Assembly (NCBI GenBank): GCA_009823505.1
Contig: VZQC01000590.1
Span: 775,047 to 839,046, forward strand
Direction of reading: 5' to 3'
Length of the DNA stretch: 64,000 nucleotides
DNA from: Rhizomys pruinosus
Taxonomy: Eukaryota; Chordata; Mammalia; Rodentia; Spalacidae
The notes under the pieces were generated by a model. It searched no databases, was not told the origin of the DNA, and worked only from the letters and a program-made list of their open reading frames with translations. A program made the translations under genes and the position numbers. This document shows positions 12,640 to 24,950 of the stretch, in pieces. Position 1 is the first letter of the stretch, and each line of letters opens with the position of its first letter.

Positions 12640-13430
12640 CAACCCCCAAGGCTTCCATGCCTCCAGTTGGAGAGCTTGTAGTGCACAGGCACTTGATTCT
12701 AATTAGTGAGTCCAACTATATTCCTTTAGTTATGATTACCCCTATCTTCCCGCAGCCCTTACAATCTTACCACCCTCCTCTTCCGCGTTCGTTCCCTGCT
12801 TTCGGAATGTGGCACACGTGGGTGAGAAGGAAAACAGCTCTATTTTCTTTGATGTTGTCATTTTGACTCCTAGTGCTTCTTCAGTGTTGATCCCTTCACG
12901 GGTTGACAGCTTATCAGGTATACCTTTTTAATCTCTACTAACAAAGCACAAGCAATTGGATGTACCAGGCATTTAAGCCAGTGACCTTAATATTTTATGT
13001 CAAAGCTAAAGCTGTTGGCATAACCAGAGCTTGGGACGCATGCTAATCCGCAAACTGTGTTTCTCTATAAAGGAAGTGACAAGATCTTATTGTGGATTAT
13101 AACATCTACCTAACCACTCAGAAGATCACAAGCTGTGGCATCCACTGTGAGTTACTCCTCCAAGGAGACACTATAACTCAATTAGAATTTCGATATATAG
13201 GGACACTGGCTGCCACTGATTGCAACAGCTATCTCCAGGCTGTTCGGTGTAGCTGATATACACGGAGTCTGCTTTTCCTCAGGGTAGCCAATATTCTTGA
13301 CTGTATACTTTAGTGGTTTCTTTAATCTCTTTGCATTCATAGCCAGCTTGTACCTAGCAAGTGACGTCTCATAACATTTTTCCATGCTCACACCAGGCCT
13401 TCACCAACAGGACTTCCTGCCTTTCTCCTT
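12640..13430. repeat. Unidentified interspersed repeat, copy A of a diverged pair
   Basis: This shares ordered blocks with 14810-15560: a polypyrimidine 'CCCTCCTCTTC' block, a 'GTGG(C)ACA' block, 'CACAAGC' followed by 'ATTT-AA-C', 'GTGACAAG' followed by 'TTA', and 'GAGTTACTCCTCCAAG'. The pair is strongly diverged. I could not assign a family. Confidence 0.6.
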
Positions 13431-14809
13431 CTCATAGTAATCCCACTTATAGCAAAAGAGCTTATAATTTGGGGAGCTTGGGTTGACCCATATGCCAACA
13501 TCTCCTAGGATAATCATTCATTGCTGATGTCAATAGCTTTCCTTGTAGTAAATATTTTGTTAATTACACAAACTATAATAAACTTTACTACTTGAATTGA
13601 GTCTAGATAGAGAATTATCCTTTCACAGTTCTACTGCTATCAAGTCAATTCCACAAAGGTTAGTTATATCTGTTTATATAGCAAATTCCCACTAAAACAC
13701 TTGGCTCTAATTTACATTAGGGAGATGGTCTTCATTACCATCTGTTTTTCTTCTTCCTATAAGGGGGAGGTAGAAGTTTTCTCAGTATCTGGAATGGTAA
13801 TTTCGTTAGGGCCCATTATAAACACGTTAACCCACAATAGATTCAGAGAGATGCTAGCTGTCGTTGACTAGGCAGTCTAGTATCTCATTTTACTTAATGT
13901 TCTCAGATGGGTCAACTCCTCTGCTGGCATTTCCCAGTGCCATCCGCATACCCAAGTTTTTTTTGTATGTATTCAGCCTTTAGATTAGGTGATTCTTTAC
14001 CTTGGGACCATAAAATTCTCCCCCATTAGTTTCCAGATCAGAAAAATTGAAAATTATCAAAGATTGGAACACACGAGTTATTCTATTTGTTCCCAGAAAG
14101 GATATCTACCCCATCTCCTACCCCCTCTTTATTCTTTTTTTTTTTTGTTTTGCATTGGATGCTACGGGAAGCCTTCATCTCAAATATACAGTACAAGCAT
14201 AAAACATTAAACATCCTGGAAAGTTTACACCAAAACTGTTTCTCATTGACTTGCACTTATTGGAATGGAATATTAAGCTTAGTTCCTTTAAAATTTCCTA
14301 CAAGTAAAAGAAGTGTTAAAGGTGATGTTGTATAATTCAGAAAAAATATAAAGCCATTTGTGTACCTAACCCAATACAAATATAAATAAAACAATTAATC
14401 ATTTATATTCCCAATTAGTTCAATTGTATTACCATTTTCCCAAAACCTACACCTAAATTTAACAATCTAAACAATTCACTAAGCTTCAATATCCTATACT
14501 TGTGGATAAAGCTTGGGCAGAGTTGAGTACCTGCTAAATAAATTTTACCCAATAAAATTTAACACTATATGACTGGACTAAAATTCTACTTATTTAAGTA
14601 AAAATTGACTTAACCTTTAAATTGTCCATACAAGTAAAAGAAAGTGTTACACTGTGATGTTGTATAATTCGAAAAATATAGAGACCAACCCAATACAAAC
14701 TATAAATAAAACAACTAACTTTTATATTGCCAGTTAGTTCCAATGTCAGTATCTAGCTCCTTTTTTTTTTTTTTTAGTACAAGCATCTTTCATATAAAAC
14801 CAAGCAAGC
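13431..14809. repeat. AT-rich segment with an internal direct repeat
   Basis: Two stretches of about 120 bp, at about 14290-14430 and 14625-14745, share 'ACAAGTAAAAGAA', 'GATGTTGTATAATTC' and 'CAATACAAA-TATAAATAAAAC' in order. Poly-T runs followed by 'AGTACAAGCAT' precede both halves (14131 and 14760). No coding sequence is supported. It may be the interior of a decayed element bounded by the pair at 12640 and 14810. Confidence 0.5.
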
Positions 14810-15560
14810 AGTTGTGCCCCAGCCCACACAGCCCAAGGCTCCCACCATCCAGCTGGAGGGGCTTGAATGATTCAAACCAATTGAAAATAAGTGTCTAACT
14901 TATATCTCATAGTTTTTGTCACCCCAATCACAGCCCATTATATTCTACCACTCCCCCTCTTCTGCAGATTGTTCCTTAGGTAGAGATGGGGCACAGTGGA
15001 CAAGAAGCAAAACAGTATACTTTTCTGGAGAATGTTCTTTTACCTATCAGTTCTGGCTCTTCCTTCATGGGCTGACCGATTGCCCAGGGATAAGCCTTCA
15101 ATCCTCTACCAATGAGCACAAGCTATTAGATATATAGTATTTAAACATTGCTATATGGTAGGTTACTTTGGTGTAGACTACAGATTGGATTTGGGTGTTA
15201 ATCCCTGGTATTACTTTTTTTCTTTCCCTGAGAAAGATGACAAGGCCTTACTGTGGCTATAAATCCTAATCACTAGAGGGTATAAGCTTGTTGCAAACAT
15301 CCACGAGTTACTCCTCCAAGAGAGATTAATTTACAAATAAATTGGATTAACAAATAATCCTGCCACTGCTGCACAGTATCTCCAAGCACGTAGTGATCTG
15401 ATGTTATAGAGTCTTGCTTACCTCACGGAGCCATACATCTTGCTTTATTGGTTCAGTGGCCTTTGGTAACACTCTCTGGTATTCCAGAGACCAACTGTAT
15501 ACTTGCGATCTCGATACAATCCTCCCATGGTTACATCAGGTCATTGACAGCAGGGCGGGC
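14810..15560. repeat. Unidentified interspersed repeat, copy B of a diverged pair
   Basis: This is in the same orientation as copy A (12640-13430), about 2.15 kb downstream. The order of shared blocks is preserved. It could be a decayed LTR or a segmental copy. Confidence 0.55.
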
Positions 15561-15606
15561 CTTATTTTGATCATGTGTCCAAGACCAGGTGGTGGAGTCA
15601 TTTGAT

Positions 15607-16475
15607 TTAAAAATTTAAAAATATGCAGATATGGTGTGAAGACCATGCTGGGCTTCCCTCTGCCCATCCGAGCTGTGACAGCACCACTGCCTCCTCACAA
15701 CTTTTGTTTCTAAACATATGAAACATTTTACAGTGTGACCATAAGTCACCATAAACATTGTGTGATGGATCTGAATGTGACTGGAAAGTCTTCAAGACCA
15801 TCTTTTTCTAGCATATTCTGGTCCTTTGTCCCACTTGTTCCTGTAAAATAGCCCTACATTGAACCCAGAGGCCCTCTGTCATTCAAATAACCTGTTTCAG
15901 TGTTCTGTAGTGAGGTCATGTGTGTGGATTTTGTGTTTGTGAATGTGACTGTACTCACAAGTGGATATATACCTGAAGAAGTCAGCAAAAATATAAGTGA
16001 CTCAGCACAGCTGATGATGTAGTTGATGTAGTTGCTGTGCTCTAAGAAAGCACAGTTCAAGCACTGAAGGCAGATAAATAATAAAGCTAATGAAGGAAAG
16101 CCACTTCCTATGAAGTCCAGGTCTCCATAAGTTGTACTTCTAATTATCTTCTTAGAAGGTAATTTCATTTTTCTGATAGTTTCTTTTGTAAAAATTAATT
16201 TGAAAGGGAAGGGCAGAGTTGATACCCCTTCTCTTCCACGGCAATGACACGTTCATTATGGTTTTGAGATCAAGGTGGGTATTACCAAGTGAAATCCATG
16301 TGTTCCAAGATCCATTTGTGGGTACCACATTACATTTATTCTTCATGTTTCTCAGGATGCTTCTGGTTGTAGTAGTTTCCCAGATTTACCTTCGATGACC
16401 TTGACAGTTTTAAGGTCTCTACATCTTACCAGACTCATCTGCCAACCTTCCCACTTAGGGGTTCTTGTTGTTGTT
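15607..16475. other. No recognised gene; two open minus-strand frames
   Basis: Two minus-strand frames (16152-16346 and 15854-16168, in different phases) are open for 64 and 104 codons. The second has two hydrophobic stretches that could be membrane segments. I recognise no family, and nothing supports splicing or a promoter, so I do not call a gene. Confidence 0.35.
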
Positions 16476-16479
16476 GTTT

Positions 16480-16570
16480 TGAGTCAGGATCTTGCTATGT
16501 GATAGCTCACAGTTCTCCTGCCTCAGCTTCCCAAATGCTAAGATTGTGGATGTGCAGCACCATCCTTCAT
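16480..16570 (-). mobile_element. Old B1/7SL-derived SINE fragment
   Basis: 'GAGTCAGGATCTTGCTATGT' and 'CCTCAGCTTCCCAAATGCT' match the reverse of a 7SL-derived monomer, highly diverged. Confidence 0.6.
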
Positions 16571-16574
16571 TTTT

Positions 16575-16802
16575 TTTCTTTTTTTTTTTAACTTTTTTTT
16601 TGTGTGTGTATGAATGTGCTGTCTGTATGTAGGTTTGTGCACCCATGTCATGCAATGCCACAGAGGTCAGAAGAGGGCTTCAGATTCCCCTGGAACTGGA
16701 GTTAAAGATGGTTCTCAGCCACCATGTGGGTGCTGGGGATCGAACCTGGGTCCTCTGCAAAAGCAGTCGGCGCCTTTAACCACTTGGCCATCTCTCCAGC
16801 CC
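16575..16802 (-). mobile_element. B2 SINE
   Basis: This is a reverse-oriented B2 with a T-rich start and the head box 'GGCCATCTCTCCAGCCC'. It lacks the 17-nt internal segment (reads CTGGAACTGGAGTTAAAGA). Confidence 0.92.
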
Positions 16803-17514
16803 CATTCTTCCTACTTCTAACTATGTCCTAGAGAGTCTGATGACTTTGCAGAGATGTGTATCCTGACGTCAAAGCAACAGGGATTGGCTAATAGTTCTCT
16901 TTCACAAATTTGCTTGTGTTGAGTAATAGATTAAGGTATTTGTGTACAAAATTACTGTCTGGTAATTAGATATTTTGAGATGTGTTGTATAACCCCAATT
17001 TTCCTTTTACTTAAAATTATAGGTTACTACAATTACACACATAATCCATTTAGAATGATCAGTGTGCTAGCTACTATGCATTAGGGGCATAATCACAACT
17101 GCCCTACATACATGTCCTGCTCACCCTATGAAGAGGTCATAATTGCTAGGAAGCTAGAGTTATTGGGACGTTCTGAGGTGGGAGAGCAGCTCGATGGCAT
17201 TGGATCTTCCTCTCCCCTCACTTCCAGGTAACAGAATCCCAGCCCCCGAAGCCTGTGCCAAGGCCTTTGTTCCAGAACCAGATCCTAGGCCTTCACTGTC
17301 CACTTTTCTGCCCCTCTTGGCTTATTTAAACTATTTACTGAGCAGTGTCTCCATTTCAACTTCTTTGTGTGAATGGGTCAAGCCCTTGTTCCCTCCCTCA
17401 TAGGTCAGTCTGGACAAGGGAAAGGCTCCATGTGACTCAGTTAGTGAGGACTTAACACAGTATAGGTGTCCCCTGAGCTGGAGAGCCCTTCACTTGCTGG
17501 GACCACATTCCTTC
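16803..17514. other. No recognised feature
   Basis: No open frame with family similarity and no clear repeat. It includes pyrimidine-rich sequence at about 17200-17400. Confidence 0.45.
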
Positions 17515-17820
17515 CTGTATTGGCCTTCTGCTACTGTAGCAAATGCCTGACATACTCAACTTAAAAAAGATTTATTGTCCATGGTCAGTTGCCTCCTGGT
17601 TCTGAGCCCCGTAGCTGAGGAATGACATTCTATGAGGCAGAGCCCAAAATCTTTCTGTTTTATGTTGTGGAGCAAAAAGAGAAGAATAGGTGGGATCATC
17701 ATTCCCCTCTGTCCTGTGACCCAAGGGCCTCCCACTAGCTACACATACAGCTCCCACCACCTCCCAATAACAAGCAGGATCCAAGCTTTTAACTCGGAAT
17801 TTAGAGGCATTTAAGATCCT
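17515..17820 (-). mobile_element. ERVL-MaLR-type LTR
   Basis: The reverse orientation shows the usual MaLR order: a 'TAGCAAATGCCTGA' start, 'AAGATTTATTGTCCATGGTC' in the middle, and 'GGCATTTAAGATCC' at the far end. It is old and incomplete. A related LTR lies at 62944-63285. Confidence 0.55.
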
Positions 17821-18574
17821 CTAGCATTTCGAGGCTCTCTCTCATCACCACATGCCAGCCTGCTGTGCCTGCTGCCTCTCTTGGCTCCCTACCTCTGACT
17901 GAGCTCAGCCCTCCTGGCCTTGGCCAGCCCCTCCTGACCACCAGGCTGGTCTGCTGGACTTACTTGAGCTTTCTCACCTTTGGCTGTCAATTCTGTGGAC
18001 CAAGATGAACTGCCTATGTGTAATGACATGGGGTAGTGTGGCTGAAAAGGGGTACTGCAGAAGAAGAGTTGAAGAAAGGAATTGATGCTCTGCACAACAA
18101 ACACAGACACAGACACACACACAGACACCCCCCCACACACACACACAGGAAAAATTAACAGACAGCCAGTGAGTTGCAGGGAAAGTTCTAGTGGCTTGAT
18201 GCATATGCTGAGGGGAGAGCCCTAGAGAAGGAACTGAGGGAGGGAAGCAGAGAGGATGCTGGAAGAAGTATTGGCCCGGATTTCTGTACCTTAAGACTAA
18301 GTCGATTCCAGACCAAAGAATACTATCAGATTTTTCAAGGGCTACTTCGTAATGATAGAGGGATGAACTCTTCAAGACTACACAAACAGTCCTGAGCCCT
18401 GTGAGGGCGCTTCAAAATGTACGGGGAAAACTAATGGATGAGGCAGGATAAAAGGACAAAGTCACAGTCCTTAGAAAACCCAACACTTACTTTTTGCAAC
18501 CACCAAGACAAACGGGGAATTTGATCTTTATTTTGATATTGATGTGTTTTTACCACTTGAATGCTGTTTGTTTA
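17821..18574. other. No gene; short CA-rich tract at 18095-18150
   Basis: This stretch holds an imperfect (CA)n with a C8 run at 18128-18135. No supported coding sequence. Confidence 0.5.
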
Positions 18575-18715
18575 TTGTTTGTTTGTTTGAGACAGGATCG
18601 AATGTAGCCCAGGCTGAACTTGAACTCCTTATGTAGCTAAGGATGACCTTGATTTCCTAATCTTTCTGCCTCTTCTTTCTCAGTGTTAAGATTACAAGCT
18701 GTGCCACCCCTCCCA
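18575..18715 (-). mobile_element. B1 SINE, old
   Basis: Reverse B1: 'GAGACAGGATCGAATGTAGCC' start, 'GTGTTAAGATTACAAGC' end, with substitutions throughout. Confidence 0.75.
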
Positions 18716-18739
18716 GCCAACCTACTACTATTCTTCCTT

Positions 18740-18958
18740 GTTAAACATTTATTTTATTTTATATGTATTAATTTTGCTGGCATTTTAGTAGCTGTACCAT
18801 GTCCATGTCTGGTATGCAGGAGAAGCCAGAATAAGCATCTGATCCCCTGGAACTGGACTTACAAGTGGTTATGAGCTGCAGTGTGGGTGTTAGGAAACAA
18901 ACCCGGCTCCTCTACAAGAGCACAAATGCTCTTAACTGCTCAGTCATCCCTCCAACCT
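18740..18958 (-). mobile_element. B2/B3-type SINE, old
   Basis: The reverse orientation retains 'CCCCTGGAACTGGACTTACA', 'GTGTGGGTGTTAGGAA' and 'CAGTCATCCCTCCAACC' in order. Confidence 0.8.
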
Positions 18959-18989
18959 CACACTTTTAAATCGATGTGTCTTTATATGT

Positions 18990-19700
18990 ACAATGGCTTC
19001 CATGTAGTCATCACATAGTTGAATCTGTTATCAATCAAACTGGCAAATTTTAACAGCCAACATGAACAAAATCCACATTCTTCTTAAGTTCACACAGGCT
19101 AGTAATAAAAATAAACCAAATTCTGACATATAAAATATGTCTGAATACACTTAAAGGGATTTGATTAATAAGAAAAATGTTAGTTCAATATTGAGGGATT
19201 AAATAAGAAATATATCACAAAGAGACATCAGGTACATCTCTAAGTATTTGGAAACAAATAACATAACTCAGAATAATCCACAGGGTAAGGAAGAAAAAAA
19301 TGAAAGCAGAAAATATTTTAACAGAATGAAACCATGCTACCATGTTTGAAAATACAATGTAATAAAATCTGTGAGGTGCAAGTAAAGGCAAATGTTAAAG
19401 GGAAATTTATTGCACCAGATTCCTGTCTAAGAGGAAGGATCACAAATCTACAACCTCTATCTTAAGAAAGATTTAAAAGTAGAGTGAGTCAGACCCAAAG
19501 TGAGTAGAAAGAAATAATAAAGATCAGAGCAGAAATAACTGAAACACACCAAGTAGGAAATCTAACGAGAAAAATCAATGAACCGAAAGCAGGTTCTTGT
19601 AGAAAATCAATACAATTGATAGGCCTCTAGCCAAGGTGACTAACAAAAAGACCTCTATCACAGCAACCTCGGCCTGGATTGAAACACTGTAACAGACTTT
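18990..19700 (+). mobile_element. Ancient L1 ORF2 fragment
   Basis: The plus strand matches the L1 ORF2 linker between endonuclease and reverse transcriptase ('AGAGCAGAAATAACTGAAAC', 'AATCAATGAACCGAAAGC', 'CAATTGATAGGCCTCTAGCC'), with many stops. Confidence 0.7.
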
Positions 19701-19911
19701 GTAGATATCTGAATGGTTGGGGAATTTTATGAGCAACTTAGTTGAAGCACGCAATTTCTTGAAAGGCACAAGATCTGCCAAAGCTCACTCAAAAACAGAT
19801 CAAATTTGTAGCTTTGGTTTCAATGGCTTCCTGGCTATCCACATGTATGAAGACATAGAGAATTATATATTTTAAATATTCAAAGTTCATGCACTTATAT
19901 CAGATTTCAAT

Positions 19912-20047
19912 GATACACACCTGTAATCTCAGCCCTTTGGAGGCAGAGGCAAGAGGATCACTGAATTTGAAGGCAGCCTGTTCTACATAGTAAGTTTCAG
20001 GCTAACAAGGGCTACGAAAGGGAGACTGCTCAAAAAAAAAAAAAAAA
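19912..20047 (+). mobile_element. B1 SINE
   Basis: Plus-strand B1 with 'CACACCTGTAATCTCAGC' and an A-tail at 20033-20047. Confidence 0.85.
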
Positions 20048-20159
20048 GAGAATCTTTGAATTATCCCCACTTCCTTAAGAACCACCCCCCCCACACACAC
20101 ACCACCACCACTACCACCAATGGTTCCTTTCTAATTTTTGGCTTCTACAAGTCCTCCAA

Positions 20160-20160
20160 C

Positions 20161-20202
<42 letters not shown>
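20160..20202 (+). repeat. (CA)n microsatellite
   Basis: About 20 uninterrupted CA units. Confidence 0.97.
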
Positions 20203-20620
20203 CTAAAGATTTGAATTTGAATTCCTCCTATGAATAAGAACTGGTGGCCTTTGTCTTTCTGGGTCTGGGTTACCTCACTTGGTGTAATGTTTTCCATTGT
20301 GTATAGCTACCACATTTCCATTATCCATTCATCAGTTGATGGACATCTAGGCTGTTTACATTTCCTGTCTACTGTGATTAGAGCAACAATAAACATGGGA
20401 TGAGCACTTATCTCTGTAGCAGGATATAGAGCCTTTGGGTACATGCCCAGGTGTGGCATGGCTGGGTAATATAGTGGATTAGATCTATTTCTAACTTTTT
20501 GAGGAACTCCCACACTGATTTCCATAGTGGCTGCACTAGATTGCGTTCCCACCAATGATGAATAAGTGTCCCCTACTTCTCAACATCCATGCCAGTTTTT
20601 GTTATCATCTATTTTCTTTT

Positions 20621-20765
20621 TTGGTCTTTTTTGAGACAGGGTCTCCCTGTAGCCACAGCTGTCCTGGAACTCACTCTGTAGACCAGACTGGCCTTGAACT
20701 CACAAAGATCTGCCTGCCTCTGCCTCCCAAGTGCTAGGATTAAAGGCATGTGCCACCATGCCCAG
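20621..20765 (-). mobile_element. B1 SINE with target duplication
   Basis: Reverse B1 within L1, flanked by the direct repeat ATCATCTATTTTCTT (about 20606-20620 and 20766-20780). Confidence 0.92.
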
Positions 20766-20937
20766 CATCATCTATTTTCTTAGTCTTAGGTGTTCTAACT
20801 AGGGTAAGATAAACTATCAAAGTAGTTTTAATTTGCATTTTTCTAATGGCTAAGGATGGTGAGCACATTAAAAATATTTTTAGCCATTTTTATTTCTTCT
20901 TTGAGAACTGTCCATTCAGTTCCATAGCCCAATTTTA

Positions 20938-21101
20938 TTTGTTTGTTTGTTGTTTGGTCTTTTTGAGACAGGATCTCCCTGTAGCCCCAGCTGTCCTGGA
21001 ACTTGCTCTGTATACCAGGCTGGCCATGAAATCACAAAGATCCACCTGCCTCTGCCTCCCAAGTGCTAGGATTAAAGGCATGCACCACCATACTTGGCTG
21101 T
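20938..21101 (-). mobile_element. B1 SINE with target duplication
   Basis: Reverse B1 within the same L1, flanked by CATAGCCCAATTTTA at about 20923-20937 and 21102-21116. Confidence 0.92.
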
Positions 21102-22582
21102 CATAGCCCAATTTTAAATTGCATTGTTTCCTTAGTATTTAGTTTTCTTTCAGTTCTTTGTATACTCTAGACACTAATCTTCTGTCAGACATACTTCTGG
21201 TAAATATATTTTCTCATTTTGTATGCTGCCTCATCAATATATAAGTTCCTTTGTAGTACGTAAGCTTTTTAATTTGTTGAGGTTGAATGTGTTGATTGTT
21301 ATTGGTCCTATTTCCTGTATGACCAGGATCCTATCCAGAAGTGTTATCCTTACTCTTTCTTCTAGAAGTTTCAAGACTCACATTGAGGTCGTTGTTCCAT
21401 TTGTAATTTGTTTTTTGTGCAGGATGTGCGATAAGAATCAAGTTTCATTCTTCCATGTATATATCCAGTTTTCCCAGAATCATTTGTTGAAGATGCTGTT
21501 TTTTTTCCCCACTGTGTATTTTGGGCATCTTTGTTAAAAATCAGTTGTCTGTAGGAGTGTGGGCTTCTCTCTGGTCCTCAATTCTACTTCATTGATCAAC
21601 ATGTCTGTTTTGTGCCAATAATCATGCTGTTTTTACTACTAGGGTTCTGTAACATAACTTGAAATCCGGCATGATGAAGCCTCCAGCAATGTTTATATTG
21701 TTCAGAATTGCTTCAGTATGAATTTAAGATTGTTTTCTCAATTTCTGTGAAGAACTGGGTTGGACATTGATGGAGATTACATTGAATCTGAAGATTGCTT
21801 TTGGTAGGTTGGCCATTTTCTCAACATTGATCCATGAGCATAAGAAGTCTTCCCATTTTCCAGTGTCTTCTTCTATTTCATTCTCTAGTGTTTTATAGTT
21901 TTCTGTGTATAAGTCTTTCACTTCCCTGGTTAGGTTTATCACAAGGTTATTTTTAAGCTATTAGGAATAGGATTGTTTCCCTAATTTCTTTCTCACTCTG
22001 TTTGTCTTTGATATATAGGTAATTGGTGTGTTAATTATGTAACCTGCTACTTTTCTGAAATAATTTAATAGCTCCAAGAGTTTCCTGGTGGAGTCTTCGG
22101 GGGTCTCTCACATACAGAACCATGCCATATGCAAATGGAGAAGCTTCGTCTTCTTTTTTTCCATTTGTATTCTTTTAATTTCCTTCTCTTGTCTTATTGT
22201 CCTAGCTAGCACCATGATGAATAAAGGGGGGGGGGACAATGAGAATAGACACCTTGTCATGCTCCTGATACGAATGAGAGTGCTTCTGTTTACCCTGATG
22301 GTGGCTGTAAGTTTGTCACGTACAGTCTTGATTGTGTTGAGAAATATTCCTTCCGTCTCTAGTCTTCCCAGAATTTTTCTTATCTTGAAGAGATGTTGGA
22401 TTTTGTCAAAAGGCTTTTCAGTATCAACTGGGATGATCATGTGATTTCTGTCCTTGAGTCTATCACTGTGGTGAATTATATTGATTTATATATTTTGAAC
22501 ATTCCCTGCATCTCTGGAATGAAGCCCCCTTGATCATGGTGAATGGTCTTTGGACGTGTCCTTGAACTTGGTTTGCAGGTGT

Positions 22583-23160
22583 TCTCACTACTGGCCAAAG
22601 AAAAGAGAACAAGTCCTTGTGGAGGGACTGCTCAGCCTTAAAGAGAGCGCCTGTATCACACCCCCTACTCCCAAGGTGCAGGGAACACCATGAGGAAGTG
22701 AAAAAAACTATACTGGACTCAGAAAACTGAGATGACTGGGGACAAAACGTTGTCTTGCAGATATGACAGGACTGCTGCATTTGTGAAGTCACAGTAGCTT
22801 TGCTTGTCTGCACAAAAGCTTCACAAAGTCAGTCCACTCAAGATGACAGCAGAGATCAGGGAGGGACGCACAGGCCCCACCCCTAGCTGAGGAGCTACCA
22901 ATGGTAGGGGAAGGAGAGTCTGTTTTCTTTAGGGTATAGCTCCAGCTTCAGTAAATGGCACCCCCACCCATGCGTATGTGGCCAATGGCTGGACTCAGTG
23001 GCTTATAAGAGGAAGAAAAGACATGAAATTGGGAGAGGACTGTGTGGGAGGGCTCTGGGAAGGACTGGAGTGGGATTGTGAGGATGAATATGTTTGAAAT
23101 ACAATGTACGTGTGTATGAAACTCTCCAAAAATAAATAAAAATATTATATAAACAAAGGA
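22583..23160 (+). mobile_element. L1 3' UTR and tail (Lx-like)
   Basis: The plus strand ends in the pattern usual for rodent Lx 3' ends: 'GAAATACAATGTACGTGTGT' then 'AATAAATAAAAAT'. The coding part is absent. It abuts the minus-strand L1 at 22582. Confidence 0.7.
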
Positions 23161-23923
23161 AAATCAATGCTTATAGCCAGTAATCCCTGAACAAGGGAGC
23201 TGTGCTTTGTAAGGACCCTGGGAAAGGGTTCCAGAGCAATGCTCTGTTGATGCAGGAGAGGACGCTATTGGGAAGAGTTGAAGCTCGGGAGTGGAGCTAG
23301 TGGGAGGTGCTGCTCCTGTTGCTGGTTAAGAGATCCATCTAAGTTGTTTGTATTCTTTGACTTTATTTTGGTAGATCATAAGTGTCTAGGAAATTTCTAG
23401 ATTTCCCAGATTTTTAAAATATAAGTTCTCAAAATATCTCCTAATGATCTGTGGCGCTGAAAAGAGCCTTTGGGCAATGTCTTAAAACAGTGCACTTTTA
23501 CGCCGGCTCTGAGCATACAAGCTGGATATCTTTGGATACGATGCCATGCTGAGTGTGGCTTCAGAGGATTGGTGCCCCCAGAAGACCCACCAAGTAGTCT
23601 TTGCATGCCTCCTGCAGCTCTATCCTGCTGAACTGTGGAAGCATAGAGGCCTGAGCAATCTTGTGCACCAGGTGCTAGAACAATAGTGTGAACTTAAGCT
23701 TCTCTCTAGACTTCCTTGTGGCAGGTCCTGAGCAGCACCCTGTTGATTGACATCAGGCAAGTAGCACTGCACTGCTGGCTGGTGCACTCTTCTCCGGGAG
23801 CCCTGGTGGCTGGCTGCTTGTGTGACAACAAAGCACTCGTGGCCTTTATGAGAAACAGTTACAACAGCAAACCTTACGGGATGGCAAACAGTTCTCGTGC
23901 TTCTTTGTGACAGCAGGTTTTCT
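23161..23923. other. No recognised feature
   Basis: No family match in the short open frames and no repeat that I can name. Confidence 0.45.
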
Positions 23924-24055
23924 TTTTTTTTTTGGTCTTTTCGAGACAGGGTCTCCCTGTAGCCCCAGCTGTCCTGGAACTCACGCTGTAGACCAGGCTG
24001 GCTTTGAACTCACAGAGATCCGCCTGCCTCTGCCTCCTGAGTGCTAGGATGCCCA
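23924..24055 (-). mobile_element. B1 SINE
   Basis: Reverse B1 with the poly-T side at 23924 and 'GAGACAGGGTCTCCCTGTAG'. Its A-box end is truncated ('GTGCTAGGATGCCCAG'). Confidence 0.9.
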
Positions 24056-24787
24056 GAGTGATAGCAGGTTTTCAACTTACCCAATGGCAAGTTGTTCTGA
24101 AAGCTTTGAACTTGGTTTTCAGGGAACCATAGAGATCTCTGATTTCTATTTCAATGATTTGCAAAGCTGGTGAAAAAAAAAAAAAAAAAACCAAAAAACT
24201 CCAGGACAAGTGACAGAAGTGGGGGTGGGAGGGACCACAGGTCCCTGGGGAGTGGATGACTCAGTGGGGGGAGCAAGGTTCTGCACATGCCGGGAAGAAG
24301 CAGAGGGCTCATTCTCCACGGCTTCTGCTGATGTTCCCTTGTTGTTACTGGTCAAATACTTGATTTTCAGGCAGTTGAACTATCTAGTTCTGCTTTGCTT
24401 TCTCCTCATTTTAAGTTGGGTGGTGTGGCTGTAGGTATATTTCTTTCTTAATTGCTTTTTTTTTTAGCTTTGATCAAGAAAGTTGATCTGTGGATTCACT
24501 TTGTTCGGGTTGATTGGATATGCGACGTTTGTGAGGCAAACATTTGTGATGTCTACAAGATTTCAGTCAGAATCCATTTTCGACACAGAGCTGAGTCCAC
24601 ATGCTGCCCTCTCAGTCTTGTATACATAGTAAGACTGTCTCAGAAAAAGGAAAGAAATGAAAAAAAAAGAAAGAAAATGGCATTTCAGGATTATTTCTAT
24701 GTAAAGATCAGAATGTGAAGGAAGAATATGTGGGAAGATATGTTTTTCTCTCTCAATTCTGCACAGTGTACATAAAACATATAATTT
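24056..24787. other. No recognised feature
   Basis: It contains a poly-A run at 24173-24190 and A/G-rich sequence at 24640-24680. No gene supported. Confidence 0.45.
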
Positions 24788-24950
24788 AGTCGGGCGTGGT
24801 GGCACACGCCTTTAATCCTAGCACTTGGGGGGCAAAGGCAGGTGGATCTTTGTGAGTTCAAGGCCAGCCTGGTCTACAGAGTGATTTCCAGAACAGCTGG
24901 AATCAAGATGGAGACCCCATCTTGAAAAGACCAAAAAAAAAAAAAAAACA
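24788..24950 (+). mobile_element. B1 SINE
   Basis: Plus B1 with 'GTCGGGCGTGGTGGCACACG' and a poly-A tail at about 24933-24949. Confidence 0.93.

Larger units (their letters stand above)
20225..22582 (-). mobile_element. L1 ORF2 fragment interrupted by two B1s
   Basis: The minus strand covers the reverse transcriptase and C-terminal parts of ORF2 (SLRFNVISINVQPSSSQKL near 21760; INLTREVKDLYTENYKTL near 21900; VDTEKPFDKIQHLF near 22410). It is broken by many stops and by two reverse B1s. It is a different, older L1 family than those at 1-11.8 kb. Confidence 0.85.
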
